Below, piece by piece: positions 27,831-36,593 of a DNA stretch of 64,000 nt. Numbering within the stretch: the stretch's first letter is position 1; each line of letters starts with the position of its first letter. The notes under the pieces are model-generated. The model searched no databases. It saw nothing but the letters and a program-made list of their open reading frames with translations, and was not told the DNA's origin. Origin of the DNA: Olivibacter sp. XZL3 (GTDB taxonomy: Bacteria > Bacteroidota > Bacteroidia > Sphingobacteriales > Sphingobacteriaceae); NCBI RefSeq assembly GCF_004368405.1, contig NZ_SBJH01000109.1:1-64000 (forward strand), written 5' to 3'. A program made the translations under genes and the position numbers.

Positions 27831-28805
27831 ATGAGTACAATAAAAAATATTGCAGTATTTACTTCTGGTGGAGACTCGCCGGGCATGAACGCCGCCATAC
27901 GGGCTGTTGTGCGGACGGGCCTACACTATAACCTAAATGTGTTTGGTATTCAGCGAGGGTATGACGGAATGGTAAACGGAGATATATTTCCAATGGATGC
28001 CAAATCTGTAGCCAACATCATCCAACGGGGTGGCACTATTTTAAAAACCGCACGAAGCAAAGAGTTTAGGGAAGTTGAGGGAAGGCAAAAAGCATATGAG
28101 CAGATCCGTAAGTTTCAAATCGATGGACTGGTTGCGATCGGAGGCGATGGAACCTTTACGGGCGCCGCGAAATTTATCGAAGAACACGATATCCCGGTGA
28201 TGGGGCTCCCCGGCACGATAGACAATGATTTAGCGGGAACTGATTTTACCATTGGCTACGATACAGCCATCAATACGGTGATCAATGCGGTTGACAAAAT
28301 AAGAGATACCGCAGAATCTCATGATCGCTTGTTTATTATTGAAGTGATGGGCCGCGACTCTGGGCTTATAGCCTTGCGCAGCGGAATAGGAACCGGAGCG
28401 GAAGCTATTCTTATCCCCGAAAGCGCGACAGACTCAAAAGCTTTATTGGAAAAGCTGGCTCATGGCAGAAAAGACAAATCCTCTAAAATTGTGCTGGTTG
28501 CTGAAGGCGATGAAGAAGGAGGTGCTTTTGTAATAGCCGAACTGGTAAAAAAACATTTCCCAAATTACGACACACGGGTTTCCATTCTGGGGCATATACA
28601 GCGTGGGGGCAGTCCGACTTGTATGGACCGCGTCTTGGCTAGTCGCTTAGGTGTGGCAGCCGTGGAAGCCTTATTAGCAGGGCGCCGTGGCGAAATGGCA
28701 GGCGTAATTAATGGGGACATCAGTTTTACACCTTTTGATAAGGCTATAAAACATATAGATTCGCTCACGCCAAGCTTACTTAAAATTGTAGATATCTTAT
28801 CTTAA
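27831..28805 (+). CDS. pfkA: ATP-dependent 6-phosphofructokinase
   Basis: Glycolytic enzyme converting fructose 6-phosphate to fructose 1,6-bisphosphate. The 324-residue protein has GGDSPGMNAAIRA near 13-25, ATP-site GGDGTFTGA, and the active-site block GTIDNDLAGTDFTIGYDTA; the glycine after GGDG favours ATP rather than pyrophosphate use. The C-terminal half includes LGHIQRGGSP, the allosteric/substrate block. It converges on msrA across an inverted repeat. Confidence 0.96.
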   Translation: MSTIKNIAVFTSGGDSPGMNAAIRAVVRTGLHYNLNVFGIQRGYDGMVNGDIFPMDAKSVANIIQRGGTILKTARSKEFREVEGRQKAYEQIRKFQIDGLVAIGGDGTFTGAAKFIEEHDIPVMGLPGTIDNDLAGTDFTIGYDTAINTVINAVDKIRDTAESHDRLFIIEVMGRDSGLIALRSGIGTGAEAILIPESATDSKALLEKLAHGRKDKSSKIVLVAEGDEEGGAFVIAELVKKHFPNYDTRVSILGHIQRGGSPTCMDRVLASRLGVAAVEALLAGRRGEMAGVINGDISFTPFDKAIKHIDSLTPSLLKIVDILS

Positions 28806-28820
28806 GTATTTCCTGAAATT

Positions 28821-28879
28821 GGAGGTGTCTGAAAAGGTTCGCTCGAATGACAAAAATCTAACCGTTTTTAGACATCTCC
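28821..28879. terminator. Inverted repeat between convergent pfkA and msrA
   Basis: Left arm ggaggtgtctgaaaaggtt (from 28821) is the near-exact complement of the right arm aaccgtttttagacatctcc (ending 28879), with two mismatches and one bulge. It may terminate both genes or be a small repetitive element; there is no clean T-run. Confidence 0.45.
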
Positions 28880-28949
28880 TATCAATTCGTCCCTGCTTTT
28901 TACCATTCAGCGGCATCACCACAGCCGGGCTAGCGCTATACCATATCCA

Positions 28950-29609
28950 CTACTTATTTTTTAACTTCTTCTTGAACACTTTTTCGAATTTTTCTAACTT
29001 CGGTGCTATCACGAACTGGCAATAGCCCTCGCTCCGATTCAAATTGAAGTAGTTCTGATGGTAGTCTTCCGCCACATAAAAAGCGCCGTAAGGCTTTACC
29101 TCGGTTACGATCGGTTTCGCATAAGCTTTTTCAGCATCTAATCTCTTTATATAGTAGTTCGCTTTTTGCTGTTGCTGCAAATTATGGTAAAAGATCGCCG
29201 ACCTGTATTGCGTACCTACATCATTCCCTTGTCGGTTTTTTTGCGTTGGATCATGCGCTATAAAAAAAGCCTCCACTAATTCATCGAAGCTTATTGTATC
29301 GGGGTCGAAGATAATATTTACCGCTTCAGCGTGTCCGGTATTACCGGTGCACACCTCTTTGTAGGTCGGGTTCTTTACATGTCCGCCGGTATAACCCGAA
29401 ATCACCGTATCAACGCCATGAAGCTGTTGAAACTGAGCTTCCACGCACCAGAAGCAGCCCGCGGCAAAGGTGGCTGTATCCAGGTGCCCTGCACCTGCAG
29501 TTGGCTCAAACGCATTCTTTTCCTGCTCATGTTGCTTTTCATGCGCTCCTGCACAGCAGATAAACACACTTATAACCAAGGCCTGTACAATCAATCCTAT
29601 TCTTTTCAT
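28950..29609 (-). CDS. msrA: Peptide-methionine (S)-S-oxide reductase, exported
   Basis: Repairs oxidised methionine. The catalytic motif GCFWC is at residues 51-55 (nucleophile Cys52), and GYTGGHVKNPTYKEVCTGNTGHAE follows. With the ATG at 29609 the protein is 219 residues and starts with a signal segment MKRIGLIVQALVISVFICC that looks like a lipoprotein or secretion signal, so it probably acts in the periplasm. An upstream start at 29630 would overlap the previous stop. It is the last gene of a minus-strand pair with the oxidoreductase. Confidence 0.93.
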   Translation of the reverse strand: MKRIGLIVQALVISVFICCAGAHEKQHEQEKNAFEPTAGAGHLDTATFAAGCFWCVEAQFQQLHGVDTVISGYTGGHVKNPTYKEVCTGNTGHAEAVNIIFDPDTISFDELVEAFFIAHDPTQKNRQGNDVGTQYRSAIFYHNLQQQQKANYYIKRLDAEKAYAKPIVTEVKPYGAFYVAEDYHQNYFNLNRSEGYCQFVIAPKLEKFEKVFKKKLKNK

Positions 29610-29622
29610 CTGTCTGTTTAAA

Positions 29623-30621
29623 TCAATCAACCCTTAGCACCAATTTACCAAATTGCTCTGAACGGTCCATCTTTCTTACGGCTTCTTCCGCATGGGCCAG
29701 CGGAAAAATCGAATCAATCACCGGCTTCACGCGATGTTCATTAACAAAAGAAAGCATGTTACTAAAATCGCTAGGCGAGCCCATGGTACTTCCTAAAATG
29801 CTCAATTGTTTCCAAAAAATCTTCCTTGCATTGAGTTCGGGCAAATTGCCAGATGCTGTAGCTCCGAAAAATACGATTCTTCCGCCCGGTTTGGCCAGTT
29901 CTATATAGTTGGCAAATCCGTCTCCGATCGCACTGTCGATGATCACATCAAAGCCCCCTTCTGGTTGGATCTTTTCCATCCAATTTTTGTCCGTATACAG
30001 TACCCCTGCTTTCGCTCCCATTTCCAAGGCCTTCCTGATCTTTTCTCTTTTGCCCGATGTAACATACACTTCCGCACCGGCAAACAGCGCCCATTGCAAT
30101 GCGAAGCTAGCCACGCCGCCACCGACACCTGCAACTAGGACCCTTTCTCCTGCTTTTAATTGAGCTCTGCTAAACAGGGCCCGCCACGCCGTAAGGCCGC
30201 CAAGTGGAATCGCAGCAGCCTCTTCAAAAGTGAGATGCGAGGGCATGATGTGTAAGGCGTCAAGCGGTACCCGCACATACTCAGCCAACGTGCCGTCCTG
30301 TGGGAGCCCTAGGATATGGAATGCTGTTGATTGAGCGGCCTCACTTTCTCCCCACATTAAGGAAGGATTGATAAGCACCTCCTTGCCGATCCACTCATTT
30401 TCCGATTCACTACCCACCTCTGCGACAACACCGGCTCCGTCCGAACCCAAAATAATCGGAAATTTCAATCCTGCGTATTGCCCTTTCTGTATCCAATAAT
30501 CGCGCCTGTTGAGTGCGGCCGCTTTAATCGCTACCAAGGCTTCATTCGCTTTTAATTTCGGTTTATTTACATATTTTATGGTTAAAGGCAGGTTGATACC
30601 TTCCAATACAATTGCTTTCAT
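29623..30621 (-). CDS. Zinc-binding-type alcohol dehydrogenase / quinone oxidoreductase
   Basis: Medium-chain dehydrogenase of 332 residues counted from the ATG at 30621 (MKAIVLEG). It has the ALNRRDYWIQKGQY and GSDGAGVVAEVG segments of the family and the NADPH-binding VAGVGGGVASFALQWA. It lacks the four-cysteine structural zinc lobe, so a quinone or enone reductase role is more likely than zinc alcohol dehydrogenase. The substrate is unknown. It sits 13 bases upstream of msrA and probably shares its transcript. Confidence 0.85.
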   Translation of the reverse strand: MKAIVLEGINLPLTIKYVNKPKLKANEALVAIKAAALNRRDYWIQKGQYAGLKFPIILGSDGAGVVAEVGSESENEWIGKEVLINPSLMWGESEAAQSTAFHILGLPQDGTLAEYVRVPLDALHIMPSHLTFEEAAAIPLGGLTAWRALFSRAQLKAGERVLVAGVGGGVASFALQWALFAGAEVYVTSGKREKIRKALEMGAKAGVLYTDKNWMEKIQPEGGFDVIIDSAIGDGFANYIELAKPGGRIVFFGATASGNLPELNARKIFWKQLSILGSTMGSPSDFSNMLSFVNEHRVKPVIDSIFPLAHAEEAVRKMDRSEQFGKLVLRVD

Positions 30622-30724
30622 CTTCAAAGTAATTAGTTGATAATTTTTAACCCTCAATGGATCCGGACCCCTTAGCGGCTTATCCACCGCCTCAGCTACA
30701 GCGAGAAATTGTGGTAATTAAAAA

Positions 30725-30756
30725 AAAGCAGTGCTCACCTGGGCAAGCACTGCTTT
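30725..30756 (-). terminator. Rho-independent terminator of the superoxide dismutase gene
   Basis: Perfect 11-bp stem aaagcagtgct/agcactgcttt around a 10-base loop, followed on the minus strand by a run of eight Ts. It lies 43 bases downstream of the sod stop. Confidence 0.9.
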
Positions 30757-30798
30757 CACATGTCTGTAAATTCTTCGTTCGGATTGCCGAACCGATCA

Positions 30799-31410
30799 TT
30801 ATTTCTTAGCTTCTGCGTAGCGTTCGCCAACTGCTTTCCAGCAAATTACATTAAAAATTGCATCAAGGTAAGCAGGTCGCTTATTCTGATATTTTAAATA
30901 ATAAGCGTGTTCCCATACGTCGATTCCTAAAATCGGCGTTCCTTTAACCTCTGCTACGTCCATTAATGGGTTATCTTGATTTGGAGTTGAAGTAACTTGC
31001 AGTTTACCCGCTTCATCAACTACCAGCCAAGACCAGCCTGAACCGAAACGCGTTGCTCCTGCATCTTGAAGTTTCTTTTTAAGTTCTTCAAAAGAACCAA
31101 AGGTTTCATCAATAGCTGTTGCGAGCTCTCCGCTTGGCGTAGTTTGAGGTTCTTTAGCCAATATCGTCCAAAACAGGGTATGGTTATAGTGCCCTCCGCC
31201 GTTATTGCGAACCGCAGCTGGATATGCTGAAACATTCTTTATGATTTCTTCAATAGAAAGCGATTCAGCATCAGTTCCAGCAATTGCTTTATTCAGGTTA
31301 TCAACGTATGCCTGATGGTGTTTACCATGATGAATTTCCATGGTTTCTTTATCAATATGGGGTTCTAATGCATCGGTTGCGTATGGTAACGCAGGAAGTG
31401 AAAAAGCCAT
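30799..31410 (-). CDS. sodA: Superoxide dismutase, Fe/Mn type
   Basis: Removes superoxide in the cytoplasm. With the ATG at 31410 ([10 protein letters not shown]) the protein is 203 residues, and the metal ligands are visible as His27, His77, Asp164 and His168 in DVWEHAYY. The [12 protein letters not shown] block also fits. Which metal is used cannot be safely decided; many Bacteroidota enzymes work with either. It has its own promoter and terminator, so it is monocistronic. Confidence 0.95.
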   Translation of the reverse strand: MAFSLPALPYATDALEPHIDKETMEIHHGKHHQAYVDNLNKAIAGTDAESLSIEEIIKNVSAYPAAVRNNGGGHYNHTLFWTILAKEPQTTPSGELATAIDETFGSFEELKKKLQDAGATRFGSGWSWLVVDEAGKLQVTSTPNQDNPLMDVAEVKGTPILGIDVWEHAYYLKYQNKRPAYLDAIFNVICWKAVGERYAEAKK

Positions 31411-31445
31411 AATTTTATGTTTTTTAATTTCTGATTTATGATACA

Positions 31446-31453
31446 CAAATATA
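31446..31453 (-). promoter_or_regulatory. -7 box of sodA
   Basis: Reads TATATTTG on the minus strand, an exact TAnnTTTG match, giving a leader of roughly 30 bases before the ATG at 31410. A clear -33 TTTG is not seen. Confidence 0.5.
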
Positions 31454-31489
31454 ACGATATATGTCTTGAATTGTTCTTAAGCATTCAGT

Positions 31490-31635
31490 TTTTATAAGGA
31501 GATGACAATAGACAGAGATGTGAGCAAGGTAACATGTTAATAGGGACATGCCGTCGCGGTCTACTTATTCATTCGCTAGCGACTTTGTCTATTCCCTACA
31601 GCTGCTTCCATTAACTATTCCCTATTAACAGTCCA
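31490..31635. repeat. Intergenic word-repeat with dyad parts
   Basis: The sodA-tadA gap contains ttaatagggacatg and, inverted, cattaactattccctattaac, together with gacaatagacag and ttgtctattccc. These are complementary pairs of the word-repeat type seen in other gaps. No gene is visible. Confidence 0.45.
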
Positions 31636-31638
31636 AAT

Positions 31639-32109
31639 TTACCGCCTTTTTAACTGAAAAAACCGTTGCATCAGTTCGCGGCAGCTTTCTTCCATAATGC
31701 CGCTCACGACGGTGGTTTTAGGATGGATTATATTTCTTGAAACCACCGTATAACCCCTCTTTTCATCCGGTGCACCGAAAACGATTCGCTTGATTTGCGA
31801 CCAGTAAGAAGCGCCGGCACACATTACGCAAGGCTCTATCGTTACATAGAGTGTGCAATCTTTTAAGTATTTACCCCCGATATAATTGGCAGCCGCCGTA
31901 AAAGCTTGCATTTCTGCGTGTGCTGTTACATCGTTTAGCGTTTCGGTAAGGTTGTGCCCGCGGGCAATAATTTTACCGTCGTGAACTATCACCGCACCGA
32001 TGGGAACCTCCTCCGCTTCAAAAGCCTTCTCCGCCTCTCGCAGTGCTTCTTTCATAAAAAACTCATCCGATACGGTGTCGCTCGTATCTTCAAAATTTAT
32101 ATACTTCAT
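31639..32109 (-). CDS. tadA: tRNA adenosine(34) deaminase
   Basis: Deaminates the wobble adenosine of tRNA-Arg(ACG) to inosine. The 156-residue protein has the zinc deaminase motifs HAE at 64-66 and PCVMC at 93-97 (zinc cysteines 94 and 97). The N-terminal 18 residues before FFMKEALREAEKAF are an extension; the Met at codon 19 is an alternative start giving a more usual length. Confidence 0.93.
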   Translation of the reverse strand: MKYINFEDTSDTVSDEFFMKEALREAEKAFEAEEVPIGAVIVHDGKIIARGHNLTETLNDVTAHAEMQAFTAAANYIGGKYLKDCTLYVTIEPCVMCAGASYWSQIKRIVFGAPDEKRGYTVVSRNIIHPKTTVVSGIMEESCRELMQRFFQLKRR

Positions 32110-32196
32110 TTATCCTTATTTGTGCAATAGGCTGTAAGCTTAAGCTATAGGCTACCGCCCTCCCGCAATTTATTGATTAAATCCTTCTCAATGCTG

Positions 32197-32535
32197 CTAT
32201 ATCAATTTGGCTCCGTTGGGCACTTTTGCTGCAACGGTAGACAATACGATATCGCCGTTTTCGTCTGCAAATCCGGTAACTAAGCATTCGGACATAAACG
32301 TCGCGATCTGCTTCTTCGGGAAGTTCACAACGCCGATAATCTGTTTACCTAACAAAGCCTCTTTCGTATAGTGTTTGGTTATCTGTGCGCTACTCTTTCG
32401 AACGCCTATTGCCGGCCCGAAGTCAATGGTCAGCCTATAAGCCGGCTTACGGGCTTCGGGAAAATCCTCCACTGTTAGGATCGTACCGACACGCAGCTCT
32501 ACTTTTTCAAAGTCTTGCCAACTTATCTCTTCCAT
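32197..32535 (-). CDS. CsaA-like tRNA-binding domain protein
   Basis: A stand-alone OB-fold tRNA-binding domain of 112 residues, counted from the ATG at 32535 (MEEISWQDFEKVELRVGTI), which is the usual size of CsaA proteins. Conserved segments are FPEARKPAYRLTIDFG, KKSSAQIT-like RKSSAQITKHY and GKQIIGVVNFPKKQIATFMSE. CsaA has been described as an export-related chaperone; the cellular role here is uncertain. Upstream in-frame codons run into the preceding gene and are not conserved. Confidence 0.9.
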   Translation of the reverse strand: MEEISWQDFEKVELRVGTILTVEDFPEARKPAYRLTIDFGPAIGVRKSSAQITKHYTKEALLGKQIIGVVNFPKKQIATFMSECLVTGFADENGDIVLSTVAAKVPNGAKLI

Positions 32536-32640
32536 GGGATAAACATAGATAAACTTGCCTTTTTTTACAAGTATTATTTTGGGCAACCAGATCGAGGCAT
32601 CAAAGAACCAAGCGGCAGATGATATGGAGCTTTGCCGCTT

Positions 32641-32671
32641 CGGATAAAAATCGGATAAAAATCGGATAAAA
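32641..32671. repeat. 11-bp tandem repeat
   Basis: cggataaaaat occurs twice in tandem and is followed by a partial third copy cggataaaa. It lies in the gap between the ABC permease stop and the CsaA-like gene. Confidence 0.7.
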
Positions 32672-32695
32672 GGAAAGGAATTTAAAACACCGACT

Positions 32696-33943
32696 TTATT
32701 CGTAACGTAACGCTTCGATTGGATCAAGCTTTGACGCTTTAGAAGCGGGATAAAACCCAGAAACCATTCCAACGCCCACACAAACAACGATGCCCATGGT
32801 AATCCACTTCCAAGGAATGACGAAGCTTGTTCCTACTACGGCGGCCACCACGTTACCGATTAAAATGCCAAGCAAGATGCCGCCAATTCCGCCGAGTAGG
32901 CAAATAACGATCGCCTCCGTCAAAAACTGCATCCGAATGACTTGCGGCGTAGCACCTATCGCCTTTCGCACACCGATTTCCCTGGTGCGCTCTGTTACTG
33001 ACACCAACATAATGTTCATTAAACCTATAGAAGCTCCGATTAAGGTGATGATACCGATAACGAAAGCGCCCACTGCCACGTAGGTCAGACTACTGACCAA
33101 CACCTGCGCGACCGCATCGCTTTTGGTGATTTCAAAGTTATTTTCCTGCGTAACTCCCAGTCCACGGATATTTCTAAATAAGGCCGTCGCTTCACCAATT
33201 GTCGGTTCGATTCCCTGTGCACTACCGCTCGTCACGGTTATGGTATAAGAGGGCATTGCTCCCTGAACCACCGCGCGTGCGCGTAATAAAGGAATGATGC
33301 ATGTTTTATCAGCCCCCATGCCTGCACTGGAACCCCGGTTTTCTAATATTCCGATAATAAGGTATTTCGAATTACCGATAACAAGCATTTTATTTAAAGG
33401 GTCTTCGTTTCTTTTGAATAAGCGACTTTTGATTTCGCTTCCGATAATGACCACGTTTGAACCCGTCTCCAGTTCACGCTGGGTAAAATTTCGTCCGCTT
33501 TCCAGTTTATAACCGCTGGTCTGTAAATACTGATCGTCGGCACCTAATATGGCAATGTTTGGGTTCGACTGTTCACTGCCATATTTAACAACCGCATAAT
33601 TAGAAGCATAGGCGCTAATGGAAACGATCGCGCCATAATCGAAGCGCCTTTGAAAGGCTAAGGCTTCCCGATAGGAGATCTTCTCAAAAACTTTAGGCCG
33701 GGTACCGCTTCCGCCGATTTGTACATTAATTCCTCGGTTCCTTATATTAAAGGAATTTGCGCCCATCGCAGAAAAAGAATCCCTTAACGAATTTTGAATT
33801 GCATCGATTGATGTAAGAATACCCACCAAAGCGGTTATACCTATTGCAATAATCAAAGCCGTTAAAAAGGTACGCAGCTTATTACTTGCAATAGACTCCA
33901 GAGAGAGTCTGATATTTTCTCGGTAAGGCATCTTTACTGACAT
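32696..33943 (-). CDS. ABC transporter permease, MacB/FtsX type
   Basis: A 415-residue membrane protein of the MacB permease class: one N-terminal membrane helix (about 18-38, LRTFLTALIIAIGITALVGI), a large periplasmic MacB_PCD domain, and three C-terminal helices containing the FtsX signature (TERTREIGVRKAIGATPQVI). Such proteins drive periplasmic export or lipoprotein transfer with a separate ATPase. No ATP-binding gene is adjacent, so the partner must be encoded elsewhere. Confidence 0.9.
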   Translation of the reverse strand: MSVKMPYRENIRLSLESIASNKLRTFLTALIIAIGITALVGILTSIDAIQNSLRDSFSAMGANSFNIRNRGINVQIGGSGTRPKVFEKISYREALAFQRRFDYGAIVSISAYASNYAVVKYGSEQSNPNIAILGADDQYLQTSGYKLESGRNFTQRELETGSNVVIIGSEIKSRLFKRNEDPLNKMLVIGNSKYLIIGILENRGSSAGMGADKTCIIPLLRARAVVQGAMPSYTITVTSGSAQGIEPTIGEATALFRNIRGLGVTQENNFEITKSDAVAQVLVSSLTYVAVGAFVIGIITLIGASIGLMNIMLVSVTERTREIGVRKAIGATPQVIRMQFLTEAIVICLLGGIGGILLGILIGNVVAAVVGTSFVIPWKWITMGIVVCVGVGMVSGFYPASKASKLDPIEALRYE

Positions 33944-34006
33944 GATCGCAAACGATTTGCTATTAAGACCTGCGAAATCGGATTATGTTACAGTTTGAAG
34001 CGAGGT

Positions 34007-35287
34007 TTAGGCATTTGGAATAGAACGCTCTTCGCTTAACAGCTCAAAAATGGTGATCTCGGGTAAAATACCCACACGACCCGGGTATCCTAAAAAGCCA
34101 TAGCCGACATTGACGTAGAGCTGTTGATTAGCCTCTGTATAAAGGCCGGCCCACTCGTTATAGACATATTTTGCAGGGCTCCATTGATAATGTTCGCCCC
34201 GAACACCAAATTGCATACCATGCGTATGGCCGGCAAACATCACGTCAATATCCTTATTATCCAATACTTGCGCTCGCCAATGTGAAGGATCGTGTGAGAG
34301 CAAAAGTTTAACGGGCAATTCATCCGTGTTCTTCTTTGCTAAGTCGATACGACCATATTTAGGGAACCTGCCAGTTCCCCAGTTTTCTACGCCCAATATG
34401 CCAATCTCTTCATTGTCGACCCGTAATCTTCTATGTTCATTCAGCAACAAATCCCAACCCATCACCTTATGAACGTCTTTTACCTGTTGTAAGTTTCTAC
34501 GCTTTTCGGGGCTATCCTCCCTCCCGTAGAAATAATCTCCATAGTCGTGATTTCCTAAAGTTGAATACACGCCCAACGGCGCTTTTACTTTACTGAATAA
34601 ATCCTGATAGTTCCGCATTTCGTCGGCCTTGTTATTAACCAAGTCGCCGGTAAAGAAAATCAGATCGGGATTTTCGCCAAGGAGCATATCTATCCCACCC
34701 TGCACCGCTTTCTTATTGTAGAAGCTACCGGAGTGAATATCTGATATCTGTCCGATTTTAATGCCATGAAAGGCTTTTGGTAAGTTCGGCAAATACAGTT
34801 TCTGTCTTCGGACGCGGTAGTCATACCCGCCCACAGCAATTCCCCAGCTCAAAGTGGCGAAAGGCACTGCGGCGACCAGGATACCGGCTCTGGTTAAAAA
34901 TTGAGATCGGCTAATGCCAACCTCAGTGCTAGCTGCCGTCGATTCAACCTGTTGATCAGTTTGTGATACCACCTGTTTCCTGCGAAATAATTTTCTACCC
35001 ATCCATATTCCGCCCCTTCGAAACTCATCCAAAAGCAACACCAGCACATAAAAAACTTTACTGGTAAAGGTTAAGAAAAAAGCTACCAGCACGATGGAAC
35101 GAATGATTAAGGGAAGACTTAAGTAAAGACTTGCCAGAACACCGGCAAAGAGAATCAAACTATATGCCCACCACGTCGTTTTGAAAAATCGTGCCTTAGC
35201 CCATTGTATTGTACTCTTTTGCAGAGCATAATAAATATAAAAGTCGATTAATAGTAGTACAAAGGCATTAATGACAATCAATCTCAT
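34007..35287 (-). CDS. Membrane-anchored metallophosphoesterase
   Basis: Calcineurin-like phosphoesterase of the YkuE/YaeI type. Four N-terminal hydrophobic helices are followed by a cytosolic-looking linker, another membrane helix (about 135-160) and the catalytic domain with SDIHSG, GDLVNN, GNHDYG and GHTHGM metal motifs. With the ATG at 35287 the protein is 426 residues; starts at 35320 or 35332 are possible, the latter only one base after the hemH stop. The substrate may be a lipid phosphate such as UDP-diacylglucosamine-related, but that is inference. Confidence 0.85.
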   Translation of the reverse strand: MRLIVINAFVLLLIDFYIYYALQKSTIQWAKARFFKTTWWAYSLILFAGVLASLYLSLPLIIRSIVLVAFFLTFTSKVFYVLVLLLDEFRRGGIWMGRKLFRRKQVVSQTDQQVESTAASTEVGISRSQFLTRAGILVAAVPFATLSWGIAVGGYDYRVRRQKLYLPNLPKAFHGIKIGQISDIHSGSFYNKKAVQGGIDMLLGENPDLIFFTGDLVNNKADEMRNYQDLFSKVKAPLGVYSTLGNHDYGDYFYGREDSPEKRRNLQQVKDVHKVMGWDLLLNEHRRLRVDNEEIGILGVENWGTGRFPKYGRIDLAKKNTDELPVKLLLSHDPSHWRAQVLDNKDIDVMFAGHTHGMQFGVRGEHYQWSPAKYVYNEWAGLYTEANQQLYVNVGYGFLGYPGRVGILPEITIFELLSEERSIPNA

Positions 35288-35333
35288 GTTAAAATCTGTT
35301 TCTAGCAGCAAACGGGACATGCCCGTTAACATC

Positions 35334-36404
35334 CTATTTATTTATAATTGCCTCTCCGAGCGGTGTGGCGGCTGGCATAGGTTGCCTGCCTAGTACCATC
35401 AGCTTTAAAGCCTCTATCCATTTTGAATGTGTATTTAGGCTAGGAACTAATTCGACATGCTCCCCACCCAACTTATTGAATTCTTGTCCGTATTCAACAC
35501 TTATCTCATATAAGGTTTCAATGCAGTCTGCAACAAAAGCCGGACTAAACACAAGCAGTCTTTTTGCCCCCTCATGCGCGAGCTTCTCCAAGGTATCACT
35601 TGTATAAGGTTGAATCCAAGGCTCCTTTCCTAAGCGCGACTGGAAACATACGGTATATTTTTCCGGATTAATATCGAGTTTCTGCGCGATGAGCCGCGCA
35701 GTTGCATGGCATTGCGCCAAATAACAGAACTTATTAGCGGAAGTTATTTCCTGTCGGCAATTGGAGGCATTGCAATCGTGATTTCCTGAGCTGTCTACGT
35801 TCTTAAGCTGCCTAACGGGCAGGCCGTGAAAACTAAACAGTACATGATCAAAGGTTTCCGGCCTTTTTAATCGTCCGTTATCTGCAAAAGCTTCGATCAT
35901 CAATTCGTTATCGTAAAACTGATTGACGATGGATATTTCCGGAAAGGCCGGCCAGCCACTCATTAGACGCATTACCTTCTCGATCACCGAACCGGTGGTA
36001 GCTGACGCATATTGGGGAAACAGCGGGATGATACGGACGCTATCTACCATTGCGACGCGCAACTTTTCAAGTGCTTGTTCAATCGAAGGGTTCTGATAAC
36101 GCATCGCCAGTTCTATATGATATTCGTCTCCCAACTCCTCGCGCAATAGATCGACTTGCTCCTTGCTGATATAGAGCAGCGGCGATCCCTTTTCCTTATC
36201 CCAAATTTCATTGTACAGTTTAGCTGTTTTCGGACTTCTAAACGGCACGATAATCCCCCTCACTAAAAGGTTTCTTTGAATTACACCGATATCGATCACT
36301 CGGCCATCCATCAAAAATTCATCCAGATATCTTCGAACATCAGGCACTTTGGGACTATCGGGGGTTCCCAAATTTATCAATAACACGCCTTTTTTTGCTT
36401 TCAT
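35334..36404 (-). CDS. hemH: Ferrochelatase
   Basis: Inserts iron into protoporphyrin IX, or into coproporphyrin in some lineages. With the ATG at 36404 (MKAKKGVLLINLGTPDSP) the protein is 356 residues. Family blocks are LFPQYASATTGSV, FSFHGLPVRQ with the catalytic histidine, and FSPAFVADCIETLYEI with the second metal-site region. The following gene starts immediately after its stop, so the pair is probably co-transcribed. Confidence 0.95.
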   Translation of the reverse strand: MKAKKGVLLINLGTPDSPKVPDVRRYLDEFLMDGRVIDIGVIQRNLLVRGIIVPFRSPKTAKLYNEIWDKEKGSPLLYISKEQVDLLREELGDEYHIELAMRYQNPSIEQALEKLRVAMVDSVRIIPLFPQYASATTGSVIEKVMRLMSGWPAFPEISIVNQFYDNELMIEAFADNGRLKRPETFDHVLFSFHGLPVRQLKNVDSSGNHDCNASNCRQEITSANKFCYLAQCHATARLIAQKLDINPEKYTVCFQSRLGKEPWIQPYTSDTLEKLAHEGAKRLLVFSPAFVADCIETLYEISVEYGQEFNKLGGEHVELVPSLNTHSKWIEALKLMVLGRQPMPAATPLGEAIINK

Positions 36405-36593
36405 TATGTAACTAGTCTGATCAGTATCCACTCCCTTACAACACAACGCTGCTGCAAAACGTGAAATCGTTGGCAGCGAAGCATCTTGAGAATCCAGATT
36501 CCAAAATTACAAATTTGTCTGCGCTTTGGTTTTACCCAAAAATGAATGTGAGGTTTGTATGATAATGGAAAGCAAATACTAATCGAACTCAGG

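Noticed and set aside
32641-32671. CRISPR-like array
   Set aside because: The 11-base units are contiguous, without spacers, and number fewer than three complete copies.
32536-32787. N-terminal extension of the CsaA-like protein
   Set aside because: The extra 84 codons overlap the ABC permease gene on the same strand, and the remaining 112 residues already match the usual size.
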